From Spirochaetia bacterium (GTDB lineage: Bacteria > Spirochaetota > Spirochaetia > DSM-16054 > Sediminispirochaetaceae), in the NCBI GenBank assembly GCA_021736475.1, contig JAIPFV010000009.1, positions 1-49,822 on the forward strand: 49,822 nucleotides of DNA. The letters are read 5' to 3'. This document shows, one piece after another, positions 33,585-42,638 of the stretch. The notes under the pieces were generated by a model. It ran no database searches. It saw only the letters and a program-made list of their open reading frames with translations, and had not been told where the DNA came from. The translations under genes were made by a program, and so were the position numbers. How positions within the stretch are numbered: the stretch's first letter is position 1; every line of letters begins with the position of its first letter.

Positions 33585-34727
33585 ATGACGATAAAACGTG
33601 TTATTATACTCGGTGCAACCGGCTCGATTGGTCTTAACAGTTTCGATGTAATCAAGAACCTGGGCTCATCTTTTCAGATTGTCGGGGCCGCCTGTCACGC
33701 AAATGTAGATGAGTTGCTCAGACTTGCTGAAGAGTTTCAAGTTCCAAACCTGGCAGTCAGCAGTAAAAGAGTCGACAATGGCCGAATTACTTTCTCCGGC
33801 CCAAATGCAATTCAATCCCTTATAATGGAAACTGAAGCGGATATTGTTATTAACGGTATCGCCGGCTCACCAGGCCTCATGCCCTCTGTATGGAGTCTTC
33901 AACGCGGCTTCGATCTTGCCCTGGCGAATAAAGAAACGATCGTCATGGCCGGACCGCTCATCCGCAGTTTGGCTGCAAGAACCGGAGCGCAAATCCTTCC
34001 TGTAGACTCGGAACACTCGGCCATCTTTCAACTCCTTCGCCGTGAAAAACCGGATGAAATAGAAAAAGTGGTGATAACCGCTTCGGGTGGGCCCTTTCGC
34101 AATACTCCTCTGTCGGAGTTCCCTGCGCTGACCCTTGAAGATGCCCTTCAGCACCCGACCTGGGATATGGGAAGCAAAATCACCATCGATTCAGCTACAA
34201 TGGGAAATAAAGGGTTAGAAGTAATTGAGGCTCATCATCTGTTCGATCTTGACACCGAACAGATTCAGGTGCTCATCCACCCACAGAGCTGCGTTCACTC
34301 GCTTATTAAAACAGTTGAAGGCTCATATTACGCACAGATCAGTCATCCGGACATGCGTATTCCAATTCAGAATGCCCTCACCTATCCCCGGCTGGCAGCC
34401 TCTCCCTTCGGAGACCTTGATTTAGCGGATACCGACTTAAGTTTTCAACATCCCGATCCACAACGGTTCCCCCTTCTTCAGAGCGCCTTTCAGGCTATCC
34501 GCTACGGCGGGGCTTATCCTCTGGCTTATAACGCGGCAAATGAGGTTGCGGTAAAAGCCTTTCAAGAACTAAAAATTCGTTTTGTCGATATAGCAGCGGT
34601 GGTAGATGCAACCCTGCAAAAGGACTGGTCAGTAACTTTTACTGATTTTTCACACATTTTAGAAACCCACTCACGGGTATGGACCCAGGCAGAAACAGAA
34701 GTTCTGCAGTATATGGAGCATAATTGA
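33585..34727 (+). CDS. dxr: 1-deoxy-D-xylulose 5-phosphate reductoisomerase
   Basis: The second step of the MEP isoprenoid pathway: rearranges and reduces DXP to MEP with NADPH. 380 residues. NADPH loop LGATGSIGLNSFDVI, then ALANKETIVMAG, metal-site ILPVDSEHSAIFQ, flexible-loop region TASGGPFRNTP, and HPTWDMGSKITIDSATMGNKG. The stop overlaps the rseP start (TGATG). dxs is also in this window, 11 kb away on the other strand. Confidence 0.97.
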   Translation: MTIKRVIILGATGSIGLNSFDVIKNLGSSFQIVGAACHANVDELLRLAEEFQVPNLAVSSKRVDNGRITFSGPNAIQSLIMETEADIVINGIAGSPGLMPSVWSLQRGFDLALANKETIVMAGPLIRSLAARTGAQILPVDSEHSAIFQLLRREKPDEIEKVVITASGGPFRNTPLSEFPALTLEDALQHPTWDMGSKITIDSATMGNKGLEVIEAHHLFDLDTEQIQVLIHPQSCVHSLIKTVEGSYYAQISHPDMRIPIQNALTYPRLAASPFGDLDLADTDLSFQHPDPQRFPLLQSAFQAIRYGGAYPLAYNAANEVAVKAFQELKIRFVDIAAVVDATLQKDWSVTFTDFSHILETHSRVWTQAETEVLQYMEHN

Positions 34728-36091
34728 TGATACTCACTATCATTTTAGGAATTGTAGGCCTTGGAGTTGTTGTATTTGTACATGAACTCGGTCATTTTGT
34801 GGTGGCCAAGGCCTCGGGCATCACCGTTGAGGCTTTTTCCCTAGGCTGGGGAAAAGTTCTCTATCATCGTAAATGGCGCGGTACTGATTACCGTATAAGC
34901 CTGCTGCCGATCGGCGGATACTGTAAGATGAAGGGAGAGGAGCTGTTTCGTAAAGCTATTGCCGAAGACTCCACCCAGATTCCCCACGAGGAGGGTTCAC
35001 TGTTTTCTGTTTCCGTGTGGAAACGTATGCTCACCTATGCCGCCGGCCCATTTTTTAATCTTTTATTTGCGGTGCTGGTACTATCGATAATCTGGTTTAA
35101 CGGTTTCACCATCAATACTTACGAGAATAAGATCGTACTTCTCTCGGACTACCCCAGCCTCTTCTCCGATACTACCTACCCGGCCGACGAGGCGGGGCTG
35201 AGAACGGGCGATGAAATAGTTGCTATTAACGGTGAGGAGGTTGAAACCTACACCGACATTCAGCAAAAAATTGCCCCTTCACCGCGGGAAACTCTCCCGT
35301 TAACCGTAGAACGCAATGACCGACGCATCAACCTGAGTATTACTCCTGAGCTAAACCGTGATACCGGAGCCGGTCGTATCGGTGTAGCTGCCTGGATAAC
35401 ACCCATCATTGGACAAGTGAAAGACGGCAGCAGTGCCCAGAACGCAGGACTACAGGAAGGCGATCGACTGGTCAAAGTAAACGGAACTCCAGTCCCCCAC
35501 TCGCTTGCACTGCATGCAGTTATGAGTGATCAACCATCAAAGCTTGATATTACATTTCAGCGAGGCGGCACTACTCGAACCACCGAAGTAATTCCTTTTT
35601 ACGACGAAAATGGCAATGCCGACCTAGGTATTCGTTTTCGCGGCATTACCCATTCAAGCCCGCAAATGAATCCCCTTCAGGCAATTGCCAAAGGAACCCG
35701 GGAAACATTTAAAACTTTTGCCCTTACCATCAAAGGAATCGCCCTTCTTTTTTCCGGGGTGGATGTCCAAAAAGCAGTATCCGGGCCGGTACGCATAACC
35801 TACATGGTTGGTGAGATCGCCACGGCAGGATTCGCCCAGGGTATCGGGAGCGGCTTTGTAAATCTGTTCCGTTTTTTAAGCTTATTGAGTGTAGCCCTGG
35901 CGTTTGGAAATCTACTGCCGATTCCTGCCTTAGACGGAGGATTAATAGCATTATCGGTGGTTGAAGCGGTGAAAGGAAGCAGCGTAAAACCCAAGACCTT
36001 TTACCGATATCAAACTATAGGATTTGTATTTATTCTCTTGATACTATTCCTAACCACCTTTAGCGACCTCTCCTATCTTTTTTCTCAGTAA
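34727..36091 (+). CDS. rseP: Site-2 intramembrane zinc metalloprotease RseP family
   Basis: About 454 residues. The zinc motif HELGH is at residues 19-23 in the first membrane segment. Two PDZ-like regions follow: one with GLRTGDEIVAINGEEVETYT, one with GLQEGDRLVKVNGTPVPH. The C-terminal membrane part carries NLLPIPALDGG, with the third zinc ligand Asp. It cleaves transmembrane anti-sigma factors or leftover signal peptides. A TTG at 34724 directly precedes ATG 34727; ATG is preferred. It has no anti-sigma partner in the window. Confidence 0.95.
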   Translation: MILTIILGIVGLGVVVFVHELGHFVVAKASGITVEAFSLGWGKVLYHRKWRGTDYRISLLPIGGYCKMKGEELFRKAIAEDSTQIPHEEGSLFSVSVWKRMLTYAAGPFFNLLFAVLVLSIIWFNGFTINTYENKIVLLSDYPSLFSDTTYPADEAGLRTGDEIVAINGEEVETYTDIQQKIAPSPRETLPLTVERNDRRINLSITPELNRDTGAGRIGVAAWITPIIGQVKDGSSAQNAGLQEGDRLVKVNGTPVPHSLALHAVMSDQPSKLDITFQRGGTTRTTEVIPFYDENGNADLGIRFRGITHSSPQMNPLQAIAKGTRETFKTFALTIKGIALLFSGVDVQKAVSGPVRITYMVGEIATAGFAQGIGSGFVNLFRFLSLLSVALAFGNLLPIPALDGGLIALSVVEAVKGSSVKPKTFYRYQTIGFVFILLILFLTTFSDLSYLFSQ

Positions 36092-36106
36092 AGGAGTATA
36101 GTAAGC

Positions 36107-36745
36107 ATGAAACGTGATATAGTGTGTCATTGTGGAAATACAATGCAGCGGGATCTTCCGGATACAATCGACCTATCGGAGGAACCCCAGTTTATTCAGC
36201 AAATTCTTGAAGGTGCTTTTATGCAGGTAACATGTGATTCTTGCGGGAAAATACTTAAACCGGAATTTCCTGTTCACTTTTTAAATATAAAAATTGCTGA
36301 CCAATTGCTGGACCTTGATTACCTTCCCGAACTTGAACGCAGCCGGTATTTCCGCGATAAAATAGAAACTAGCGCTCAGCGAGTCGCTATCGGCTACCCG
36401 GAACTACGTGAAAAAATGCTTGTTTCAGCCCAAGGCTTAGATGACCGAGCTTTGGAAGTCCTTAAATTTTTACTTTTAGAAAATGCTCTTGACCACGACT
36501 TGAGCGACCATTCCTTCAGCGATCTTTCAATTATCCTCAATGCAGTAGAAGAAGATAAGCTTACTTTCTATATTTATGGCCTCAAGGAAACAGAGGTTGC
36601 CGTACCAAGGGTATCACTAGAGCTGTACCACAAAGTAGTTGCCGGCTTATCAGATCGACTGGACACTGAATTGTATGCGGAAATTGTAAGCCCCCCATAT
36701 GTATCAATCAACAAATTTTCAATCGAAGCGGAGGACGATTCGTGA
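36107..36745 (+). CDS. CpXC-domain zinc-ribbon protein
   Basis: 212 residues. Two cysteine pairs, C7/C9 (CHCG) and C43/C46 (CDSCG), frame the CpXC-type zinc ribbon, here with HC in place of the usual PxC spacing. The rest is helical and acidic, with no known catalytic motif. Function is unknown in the family. AAAGGAG precedes the ATG and the last bases overlap the next gene (GTGA), so it is coupled to the propeller protein and probably to rseP. Confidence 0.75.
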   Translation: MKRDIVCHCGNTMQRDLPDTIDLSEEPQFIQQILEGAFMQVTCDSCGKILKPEFPVHFLNIKIADQLLDLDYLPELERSRYFRDKIETSAQRVAIGYPELREKMLVSAQGLDDRALEVLKFLLLENALDHDLSDHSFSDLSIILNAVEEDKLTFYIYGLKETEVAVPRVSLELYHKVVAGLSDRLDTELYAEIVSPPYVSINKFSIEAEDDS

Positions 36746-38745
36746 AACGTGTATTCATCTTAGCACTTATGATTATGTTCGTCTCAATTTCAGCTGCCTG
36801 GACTAACAGCCGGGTGCTTGTAAGCACCGGACACACTGAACGCATCAATGAACTTGCTTATCAAAAATCAGATAATACACTTTTCTCGGCCGGCAATGAC
36901 GGGACACTGCGCGTGTGGGATGTCGGATCAAAACAGCTTTTATATAAACTCCAAATATCTCATCTTCCAATTGAAAAGATCGCAGTACACCCCAACAAAC
37001 CCCAGGTTGCGTTGGTAAGAACTGACCGTATCAATACCTTTCATTTAAGCGTATGGAACTATGAGACAGGTGAAGAACTCTATTCCCACAAGATTGAAGA
37101 AATTCCGCTCTTTATCAAATATTCTCCCCAGGGAAGTTACTTAATTTACAGTCGGACCGACTGGAAAAGTCTCGTCTTTTTAAAGGCAGGTACAGGTCAG
37201 TTTACTCCGGTTGTAGATGAAGGCTTTGGTATAGTCTCAGACGTATTTCTCTCACAATCTGAAAACACACTCCTTACCTACAACTCTTCCGGTACTATTC
37301 GCTACTGGAATACTGAAACAGGTGAGCAGAAAACCTCACCAATTTCAACCATCGCCGACTTAATCGAAATACACTTCTCCGAAAACGGCGTATATATGCT
37401 AGGACGGAAAGAAAATACTCTCTATTTAGTAAATCTCATCAGCGGACAAATCGAATCCCGGGAAAATTTCGAGCGTCTTCATGGATATTCATACAATCCA
37501 GCTACTAACCTGGTTACAACTTATATTACCGAAAATAGCCGTCCCCGCTTTCTCTCTTTTCGTGTAGAACAGAACAGTTTTCTGCGCCCGGTACAGAGTT
37601 CACTCATGGCCCCCGATAATATACAACCACCCCTGCAATTGATAGGCTCAACCCTGTACTTTTGTAAGCAGGATGGAAGCATATTAACCCAATCAGCCTA
37701 TTCAACTGAGACTGAGACGTTTTCAAGATCGGTGCTCTTAAAGATAACTGATCTCGGTTTCTCTGAGGACCGTATTTTTTTACTAACAGAACAAGATGTT
37801 TTATCCTTAAGCTCTGAAGCTTTCAGCGCCGACGGACAGAAACATGGTGATAGCCCGAATTTTTCATTTTTAACCGAGAAATACCAGAGCCCACTCAACT
37901 CCGCCGCCGGTATAACAGTTCTTTCTGAAGACCGATTTTTGCTGTACCCGATCGAAGGCTCCCGTACCGATCTTTATCTTTTTAATGAAAACAGATTCCG
38001 CAAACTGAACACTGAACTAAATGGAACGGTACAATCGGCTGGACGCTACAATGAAGATGTGCTCCTCCTCGAAAAAGGCGGTACATTGAGAATTGTAGAT
38101 CCCCTGGCGGATGATGAAGTTTTCAGTTATTCATCCTTCGGGCTTCAGAGTGCCATCAAAGCCTCGGGCGAAACTATTGTGGTTGCCCGAAATAAAAACG
38201 AATTTATCGATACCACCCTTCTGGCAGTTAATCCGCAAACCAGTGAAACAGTTCCAATACCGGATCGAAACCTCCTTACCTTTTTACTCGACTATGATAG
38301 TACAACCAGATCGCTGTATTCTCTCGGTTTCGAGGAACGCAGAGGATCTATTCGTACCGTACTCAAAGAACATCAGGGACGCAGCTATGGACGGGTAGCA
38401 ACCTTACTCAGTTATCCCGGAGAAGACAATGAGGCTACCCTGGCGATCGATCCTGCTACTTCACGAGTGTTTACATCACTGGGATACGGTGACGTGCACA
38501 TGTTCACATGGGACGGGTTTACAACTATGGAGCAGATTGAACATATACCGCGAAAACTCTATACCAACGACGGATTGCTTTACTCGTTAAACGGGGATTC
38601 TTCAGTATCTGTATGGGATATTAATCGTGGGAATTTGTTGATGACTCTGTATCTGTTTGAAAGTTCCGATTGGGCAATTGCATTTGCCGACGGCAGATTT
38701 TATGGAACCGACGGCGCAGAGCAATGGATACACCAGGCTGATTAA
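36742..38745 (+). CDS. Secreted WD40-like beta-propeller protein
   Basis: 667 residues starting at GTG 36742 inside the previous stop. An N-terminal signal segment (KRVFILALMIMFVSISAAW) is followed by WD40-like blades. Good examples are GHTERINELAYQKSDNTLFS with AGNDGTLRVWDV (about 30-65) and ISVWNYETGEE-like units further on. A last blade near the C-terminus reads LNGDSSVSVWDINRGNLL. The middle repeats are irregular. It is probably a periplasmic scaffold; no enzyme motif is seen. It is the last gene of the long plus-strand series, convergent with comFB. Confidence 0.75.
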   Translation: MKRVFILALMIMFVSISAAWTNSRVLVSTGHTERINELAYQKSDNTLFSAGNDGTLRVWDVGSKQLLYKLQISHLPIEKIAVHPNKPQVALVRTDRINTFHLSVWNYETGEELYSHKIEEIPLFIKYSPQGSYLIYSRTDWKSLVFLKAGTGQFTPVVDEGFGIVSDVFLSQSENTLLTYNSSGTIRYWNTETGEQKTSPISTIADLIEIHFSENGVYMLGRKENTLYLVNLISGQIESRENFERLHGYSYNPATNLVTTYITENSRPRFLSFRVEQNSFLRPVQSSLMAPDNIQPPLQLIGSTLYFCKQDGSILTQSAYSTETETFSRSVLLKITDLGFSEDRIFLLTEQDVLSLSSEAFSADGQKHGDSPNFSFLTEKYQSPLNSAAGITVLSEDRFLLYPIEGSRTDLYLFNENRFRKLNTELNGTVQSAGRYNEDVLLLEKGGTLRIVDPLADDEVFSYSSFGLQSAIKASGETIVVARNKNEFIDTTLLAVNPQTSETVPIPDRNLLTFLLDYDSTTRSLYSLGFEERRGSIRTVLKEHQGRSYGRVATLLSYPGEDNEATLAIDPATSRVFTSLGYGDVHMFTWDGFTTMEQIEHIPRKLYTNDGLLYSLNGDSSVSVWDINRGNLLMTLYLFESSDWAIAFADGRFYGTDGAEQWIHQAD

Positions 38746-38776
38746 GGCCCCCTAAGTTCAACTATACAAAGTCGTT

Positions 38777-39073
38777 CTAACCGTGGGAGGGGTTTTTGGC
38801 AACCTTTTTGATCGACTCCACTACCTTGTCTTTGACCTTTACTCCATAATCGGTATCCTGAAGTGAATGCGCATAAAGGGTACCCATTAAAGAAACCCGG
38901 TACATTGGTGGTAAGTTGTTAAGGGATAGAGCCGCCATATCAAGTACACATTCTTCACATTTGCAAATATCCGTAGCCCACGCTTGTTCCAACTGATGCT
39001 CAAGCTCGGCAAGTACCATCCGTTCGGTTTCATTCACCAGATATTCAAAATTATAGTTTTCTTCAATACTCAT
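38777..39073 (-). CDS. ComFB-family protein
   Basis: 98 residues. The cysteine cluster DICKCEECVLDMAALSLNNL followed by PPMYRV is the ComFB (late competence) signature. The preceding helix LVNETERMVLAELEHQLEQ is also typical. ComFB-type proteins have been reported as receptors for cyclic dinucleotides, which is of interest because a GGDEF-EAL protein is in the same window. Here it closes the ribosomal/replication operon, 15 bp after dnaB. GAGGAG lies 10 nt before the ATG. Confidence 0.85.
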   Translation of the reverse strand: MSIEENYNFEYLVNETERMVLAELEHQLEQAWATDICKCEECVLDMAALSLNNLPPMYRVSLMGTLYAHSLQDTDYGVKVKDKVVESIKKVAKNPSHG

Positions 39074-39088
39074 GTACGCTTCACTCCT

Positions 39089-40435
39089 CTATGGTTTCTC
39101 ATGCGAAAAGGACTCAAACTTAGTATAGCTCGGTAGAAATGCAAGTTTCACTGTTCCAACTGGTCCATTTCTCTGCTTTGCTACAACTAAATCGGTTTCT
39201 ACATTCCCGGCATTTCCTTCACGGCTGTCCCGGTTATCCTCCCTCTCTCTATGCAGGAATAATACCACATCCGCATCTTGTTCGATAGATCCGGATTCCC
39301 GCAAATCTGCCAAGGTGGGAGGTTTCCCCTCGGACTGACGCCCAACCTGAGAAAGACATATAATCGGAATTTGAAGCTCCCGGGCCAAAGATTTTATTGA
39401 CCTTGAAATTTCAGCCACCTGCTCGTGCCGAGGTACGTTGGACTTATTCTCCGGCTCTATTAAACCTATATAGTCAATAAATAGAGCTTGAATATCCTCT
39501 TTGCTTTTCATTCGCCGTGCCTGGGCGCGTAAATCCAATAGTTTTATATTTGGAGTATCATCGATATACAGCGGAGCTTCATAAATTCTGCCCGCTGCCT
39601 CGGTCAAATTATGGAAATCCGCCGGGCGCAGCATACCGGTTCTCAGTTTTTCGGAATTTATCCGTGCTTCGCTGGACAAAAGCCGCTGCATTAAGGCCAT
39701 GTCGGCCATCTCAAGTGTAAAAAATCCGATCGGAACCTTCCCGTGGATAGCCATATTCGCCGCCATAGTAAGGGCTAACGCCGTTTTTCCAACTGAAGGG
39801 CGGGCTCCTATAACAATAAACTCTGATTTTTGAAAACCGCTGGTCATATTATCAAGGTCGGAAAAGCCGGTAGGAACCCCCGTATAGCTGTCTTTTGTAT
39901 GATACAACCGTTCAATAGCTTCAATTGTTTCTGCAATGATATCATGAACACCACGGTAGGAATCGGTGTGCTGGCTATCGGTAATTTCAAATATTCGCTG
40001 CTCGGCCTCTTCTATAAGTACCCGCGTTTCTAAACCCTCGTCGTAAGCCTGGGTAAGCAAACCGCCGGATATCTTCAGAAGCTGACGGCGTACGCTGCGG
40101 TCTTTTACAATTTTCGCGTAATAGGCTACGTTTGCGCTGGTAGGAACCTCGTCGGTAAGGGCAGAAATATAGGCAGTTCCACCACAGGCCTCAAGCTCAC
40201 CGCCCGCACTTAAACGATCGGTAAGCGAAATGAGGTCGATAGTTTCACCACGATTAAAAAGATCTATAATCGCTTTAAATATCTTCTGATGTGAACTTGT
40301 GTAGAAATCATCAGTTCTTAAATAACGTAGAACTGTAGATATTACCTCCCCATCAAGCAGAACCGCCCCAATTGTAGCCTTTTCAGCATCCACATTATGG
40401 GGCGGAACTTTTCCCTGTCGAGAAAGGGAATTCAT
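39089..40435 (-). CDS. dnaB: Replicative DNA helicase DnaB
   Basis: 448 residues. The N-terminal DnaB domain (PPHNVDAEKATIGAVLLD) is followed by the RecA-like motor: Walker A GARPSVGKTALAL, FFTLEMADMALMQRLL, Walker B ALFIDYIGLI, and SQVGRQSEGKPPTLADLRES with SIEQDADVVLFLHRE. No intein is present. It lies 21 bp after rplI in the rpsF operon, the usual rplI-dnaB order. There is no strong ribosome site at ATG 40435. Confidence 0.97.
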   Translation of the reverse strand: MNSLSRQGKVPPHNVDAEKATIGAVLLDGEVISTVLRYLRTDDFYTSSHQKIFKAIIDLFNRGETIDLISLTDRLSAGGELEACGGTAYISALTDEVPTSANVAYYAKIVKDRSVRRQLLKISGGLLTQAYDEGLETRVLIEEAEQRIFEITDSQHTDSYRGVHDIIAETIEAIERLYHTKDSYTGVPTGFSDLDNMTSGFQKSEFIVIGARPSVGKTALALTMAANMAIHGKVPIGFFTLEMADMALMQRLLSSEARINSEKLRTGMLRPADFHNLTEAAGRIYEAPLYIDDTPNIKLLDLRAQARRMKSKEDIQALFIDYIGLIEPENKSNVPRHEQVAEISRSIKSLARELQIPIICLSQVGRQSEGKPPTLADLRESGSIEQDADVVLFLHREREDNRDSREGNAGNVETDLVVAKQRNGPVGTVKLAFLPSYTKFESFSHEKP

Positions 40436-40456
40436 AGGGCAGCTCGTTTCAATCTA

Positions 40457-41152
40457 TTACTCTTCTTTTTCTTTTTCCGACTCAGCCTCTTCAGCAGCAA
40501 CAACTGCCTCGGCGGCCGCCTCTTCAGCACTTTTCTCCTCAGCCCCGGTTTCGGCAGATGCCTTGGCTGCAGCGGATTTTTCAGTGCTATCCTCTTGGGC
40601 AGCTTCTTCCTTAGCAGAAACTTCTGATTCCGGCTCTTCGGCCTTTTTTTCGGCCTTTTCTTCGGCCTTTTCTTCGGCTGTTTTCTGCGGAGGCTGTTCC
40701 ATACCACCCTGACTCACAACCTTCAGCTTTAATTCAGCCTCGTTGTTCTCGTATAGCTTGACGGTAACTGGATAGGTACCAACCATTTTTACAGATTGGC
40801 TCTTGAAGTCGATTTTCTTTTTCTCGACCTCGATTCCTTCTTTCAGCAGCTCCTCAACAATCATCGTACTAGTGACAGAACCAAACAGCTTACCACCCTG
40901 GCCGGCATTCATAGTAATTACTACTTCCTTGCCGTCGAGTCGTTCTTTAAGGCTCAGAGCCTGCTGTCTTTTTTCTTCTTTGCGCTTTTCGATAGAAGCC
41001 TTTCGACTTTCAAAATTAGCAATATTTTCTTTGGTATAAGGAAACGCCAGCTGTTTTGGAAACAGATAGTTCCGAGCATATCCACGAGCTACATCGCAGA
41101 CATCTCCCTCCTCACCAAGGTTATACACATCCTCATTCAAAATGATTTTCAT
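40457..41152 (-). CDS. rplI: Large ribosomal subunit protein bL9 with long charged tail
   Basis: 231 residues. The bL9 core is residues 1 to about 150: MKIILNEDVYNLGEEGDVCD, VARGYARNYLFPKQLA, then the central helix and C-domain ending LKLKVVSQGG. The remaining roughly 80 residues are Ala/Glu/Lys/Ser only in character (EEKAEEKAEKKAEEP and similar), encoded partly by a TTCGGCC-type tandem repeat at 40637-40679. The frame is open further upstream, but ATG 41152 has GAGGAGAG 4 nt upstream and starts exactly at the family N-terminus. Confidence 0.96.
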   Translation of the reverse strand: MKIILNEDVYNLGEEGDVCDVARGYARNYLFPKQLAFPYTKENIANFESRKASIEKRKEEKRQQALSLKERLDGKEVVITMNAGQGGKLFGSVTSTMIVEELLKEGIEVEKKKIDFKSQSVKMVGTYPVTVKLYENNEAELKLKVVSQGGMEQPPQKTAEEKAEEKAEKKAEEPESEVSAKEEAAQEDSTEKSAAAKASAETGAEEKSAEEAAAEAVVAAEEAESEKEKEE

Positions 41153-41175
41153 TCTTCTCTCCTCACCAGAAAGTT

Positions 41176-42165
41176 TTATGAGCCCTCTGTAGTAGAGTGA
41201 CCGGCTCGATAGTGGATCCAGTATTCCGAGAGGCCTAATAAGGGCACTCCAACAATCAATACCAGGTTCAACCGTGGGGTTAATAGTATAATTATTGCGG
41301 AAAACACAACCAATAGCTGCAATAACCGCGATACCCCATGTTGCTGGAATAGCGATTTTAAAATCCCTATTCCCTGCATCGCATATACACTCAACAGTAT
41401 CATGCCGTAGTTCCAAAATAGGAACCCGACTACAGGCACACCTACCAATACATCCAGCAGTACACCAAACCATGCCCCGATAAACGGCCATAGCAAATTC
41501 TCAGGTACGGTGAAATGTACCAGATTGTAAGGCCTGCTTCCCTTGCTTCTGCTGTAAATCCCATAAGAGAGCGCCCAGCAAGCTGACAGCATTAGAAAAA
41601 AGCTGAAAATGTAGTGCCGTATAAACACTTCCAATATCAGCGTATAGAAGCTTTCAGCATCCAGTGCCGATAAAACTTCGACTCCGTTTGCACCAGCTGC
41701 GTTTCCACCCAAACCGCCTTGCAGGCTTTCCAGTATCAGCTTGAACTGCTGTTGTAAGAATTCCATCACCTCTTGATTGCCGGAATATATTCCAGCGATA
41801 GGTAAACTTACAAGCAGCACCGCCACAGTGGCGGAGAGCAGCCGGTACAAGATTCTACCGCGCCCCCAAAAAAGAAGCGCGGCCCCTAGAATCAAGGCAA
41901 TCGGATATGCCGCCTCCAGTATAAAAAAGAAACGGCGCAATACCTCATCTTCAACTCCGCGGGTCCGAATAAACACCTGAACTAGTATAGCCAATAGCAG
42001 TATTAAACCGCTATATAGTACGGCTTCCGGCCCACGTTTTAACCCCAGAACAATAAGCGGTACGGTTATAAGAAAAAACAGTACGCTAATTTGATACAAG
42101 AGAAATGCCGCTACGGTGAAGATAGCAATTTCGGTCCACTCTCTCGGTATCGCTCTCAAATCCAT
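41176..42165 (-). CDS. Polytopic membrane protein, YybS/DUF2232-like
   Basis: 329 residues with about eight to nine hydrophobic segments, for example IAIFTVAAFLLYQISVLFFL at the N-terminus and VVGFLFWNYGMILLSVYAMQ later. The topology and the place between rpsR and rplI match the YybS (DUF2232) gene of Bacillus and many other bacteria. The molecular role is unknown. It ends 23 bp before the rplI start. Confidence 0.75.
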   Translation of the reverse strand: MDLRAIPREWTEIAIFTVAAFLLYQISVLFFLITVPLIVLGLKRGPEAVLYSGLILLLAILVQVFIRTRGVEDEVLRRFFFILEAAYPIALILGAALLFWGRGRILYRLLSATVAVLLVSLPIAGIYSGNQEVMEFLQQQFKLILESLQGGLGGNAAGANGVEVLSALDAESFYTLILEVFIRHYIFSFFLMLSACWALSYGIYSRSKGSRPYNLVHFTVPENLLWPFIGAWFGVLLDVLVGVPVVGFLFWNYGMILLSVYAMQGIGILKSLFQQHGVSRLLQLLVVFSAIIILLTPRLNLVLIVGVPLLGLSEYWIHYRAGHSTTEGS

Positions 42166-42171
42166 CCTTAC

Positions 42172-42606
42172 TTACTGTTTTACAAACGGAAGATAAGCCA
42201 GTACTCGGGCTCTTTTTATCTCCCGTGACAGGGCACGCTGGTGCTTTGCACAGGTACCGGTAATTCTGCGCGGTAGAATTTTACCGCGATCGGTAACAAA
42301 CCTTCGCAATTGGTCGGGATTTTTATAGTCGGCGACTAAACCCTGAGTACAGAACCGGCACACCTTTTTCTTGAAAAAGGGGCGTCTACCGCCGCCGCCA
42401 CCGCCGCCGCGGTATGGTCGACTGTCGCGACTATCGCGACTGTCTCGGTTGTCCCGGTTGTCTCTTGTATCCCGGTTGTCCCGGTTGTCCCGGTTGTCCC
42501 GGTTGTCTCTTGTATCACGATTGTCGGCGGGTCTTCGTGGATATTCACTTCCGGAGGGCTTGTTCTCCGTTGGTTTCGTTTCGTTATTTACGCCTTCTTC
42601 AGCCAT
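42172..42606 (-). CDS. rpsR: Small ribosomal subunit protein bS18 with repetitive N-terminal extension
   Basis: 144 residues against the usual 75-90. The C-terminal half is the bS18 core: [39 protein letters not shown] and [20 protein letters not shown]. Before it is a disordered region of repeated RDN/RDT/RDS units (about residues 25-60) and a Gly7 stretch. GAAGGAG lies before the ATG. It is cotranscribed with ssb and rpsF; bS18 and bS6 bind as a pair in the 30S subunit. Confidence 0.95.
   Translation of the reverse strand: MAEEGVNNETKPTENKPSGSEYPRRPADNRDTRDNRDNRDNRDNRDTRDNRDNRDSRDSRDSRPYRGGGGGGGRRPFFKKKVCRFCTQGLVADYKNPDQLRRFVTDRGKILPRRITGTCAKHQRALSREIKRARVLAYLPFVKQ
42421..42526 (-). repeat. 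In-frame tandem repeat in rpsR (RDN units)
   Basis: Nine-base units of the form GTTGTCCCG (plus-strand reading) are repeated about ten times. Two copies of a longer block, GGTTGTCTCTTGTATC, lie near 42457 and 42511. The repeat is in frame and translates as RDNRDNRDT. Copy number of such arrays can change by slippage without breaking the frame. Confidence 0.85.
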
Positions 42607-42638
42607 TATATTATCTCCTTCAATTTTTCAAAATGGTC

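Noticed and set aside
38746..38805. Possible terminator after the propeller-protein gene (CCCC, GGGG, TTTTT)
   Set aside because: The arms pair over only four bases with a loop of about 40 nt, and the T run lies inside comFB.
42421..42526. Short regular repeats resembling a CRISPR array
   Set aside because: Units are 9 bp with no unique spacers, and they encode in-frame RDN repeats of bS18.
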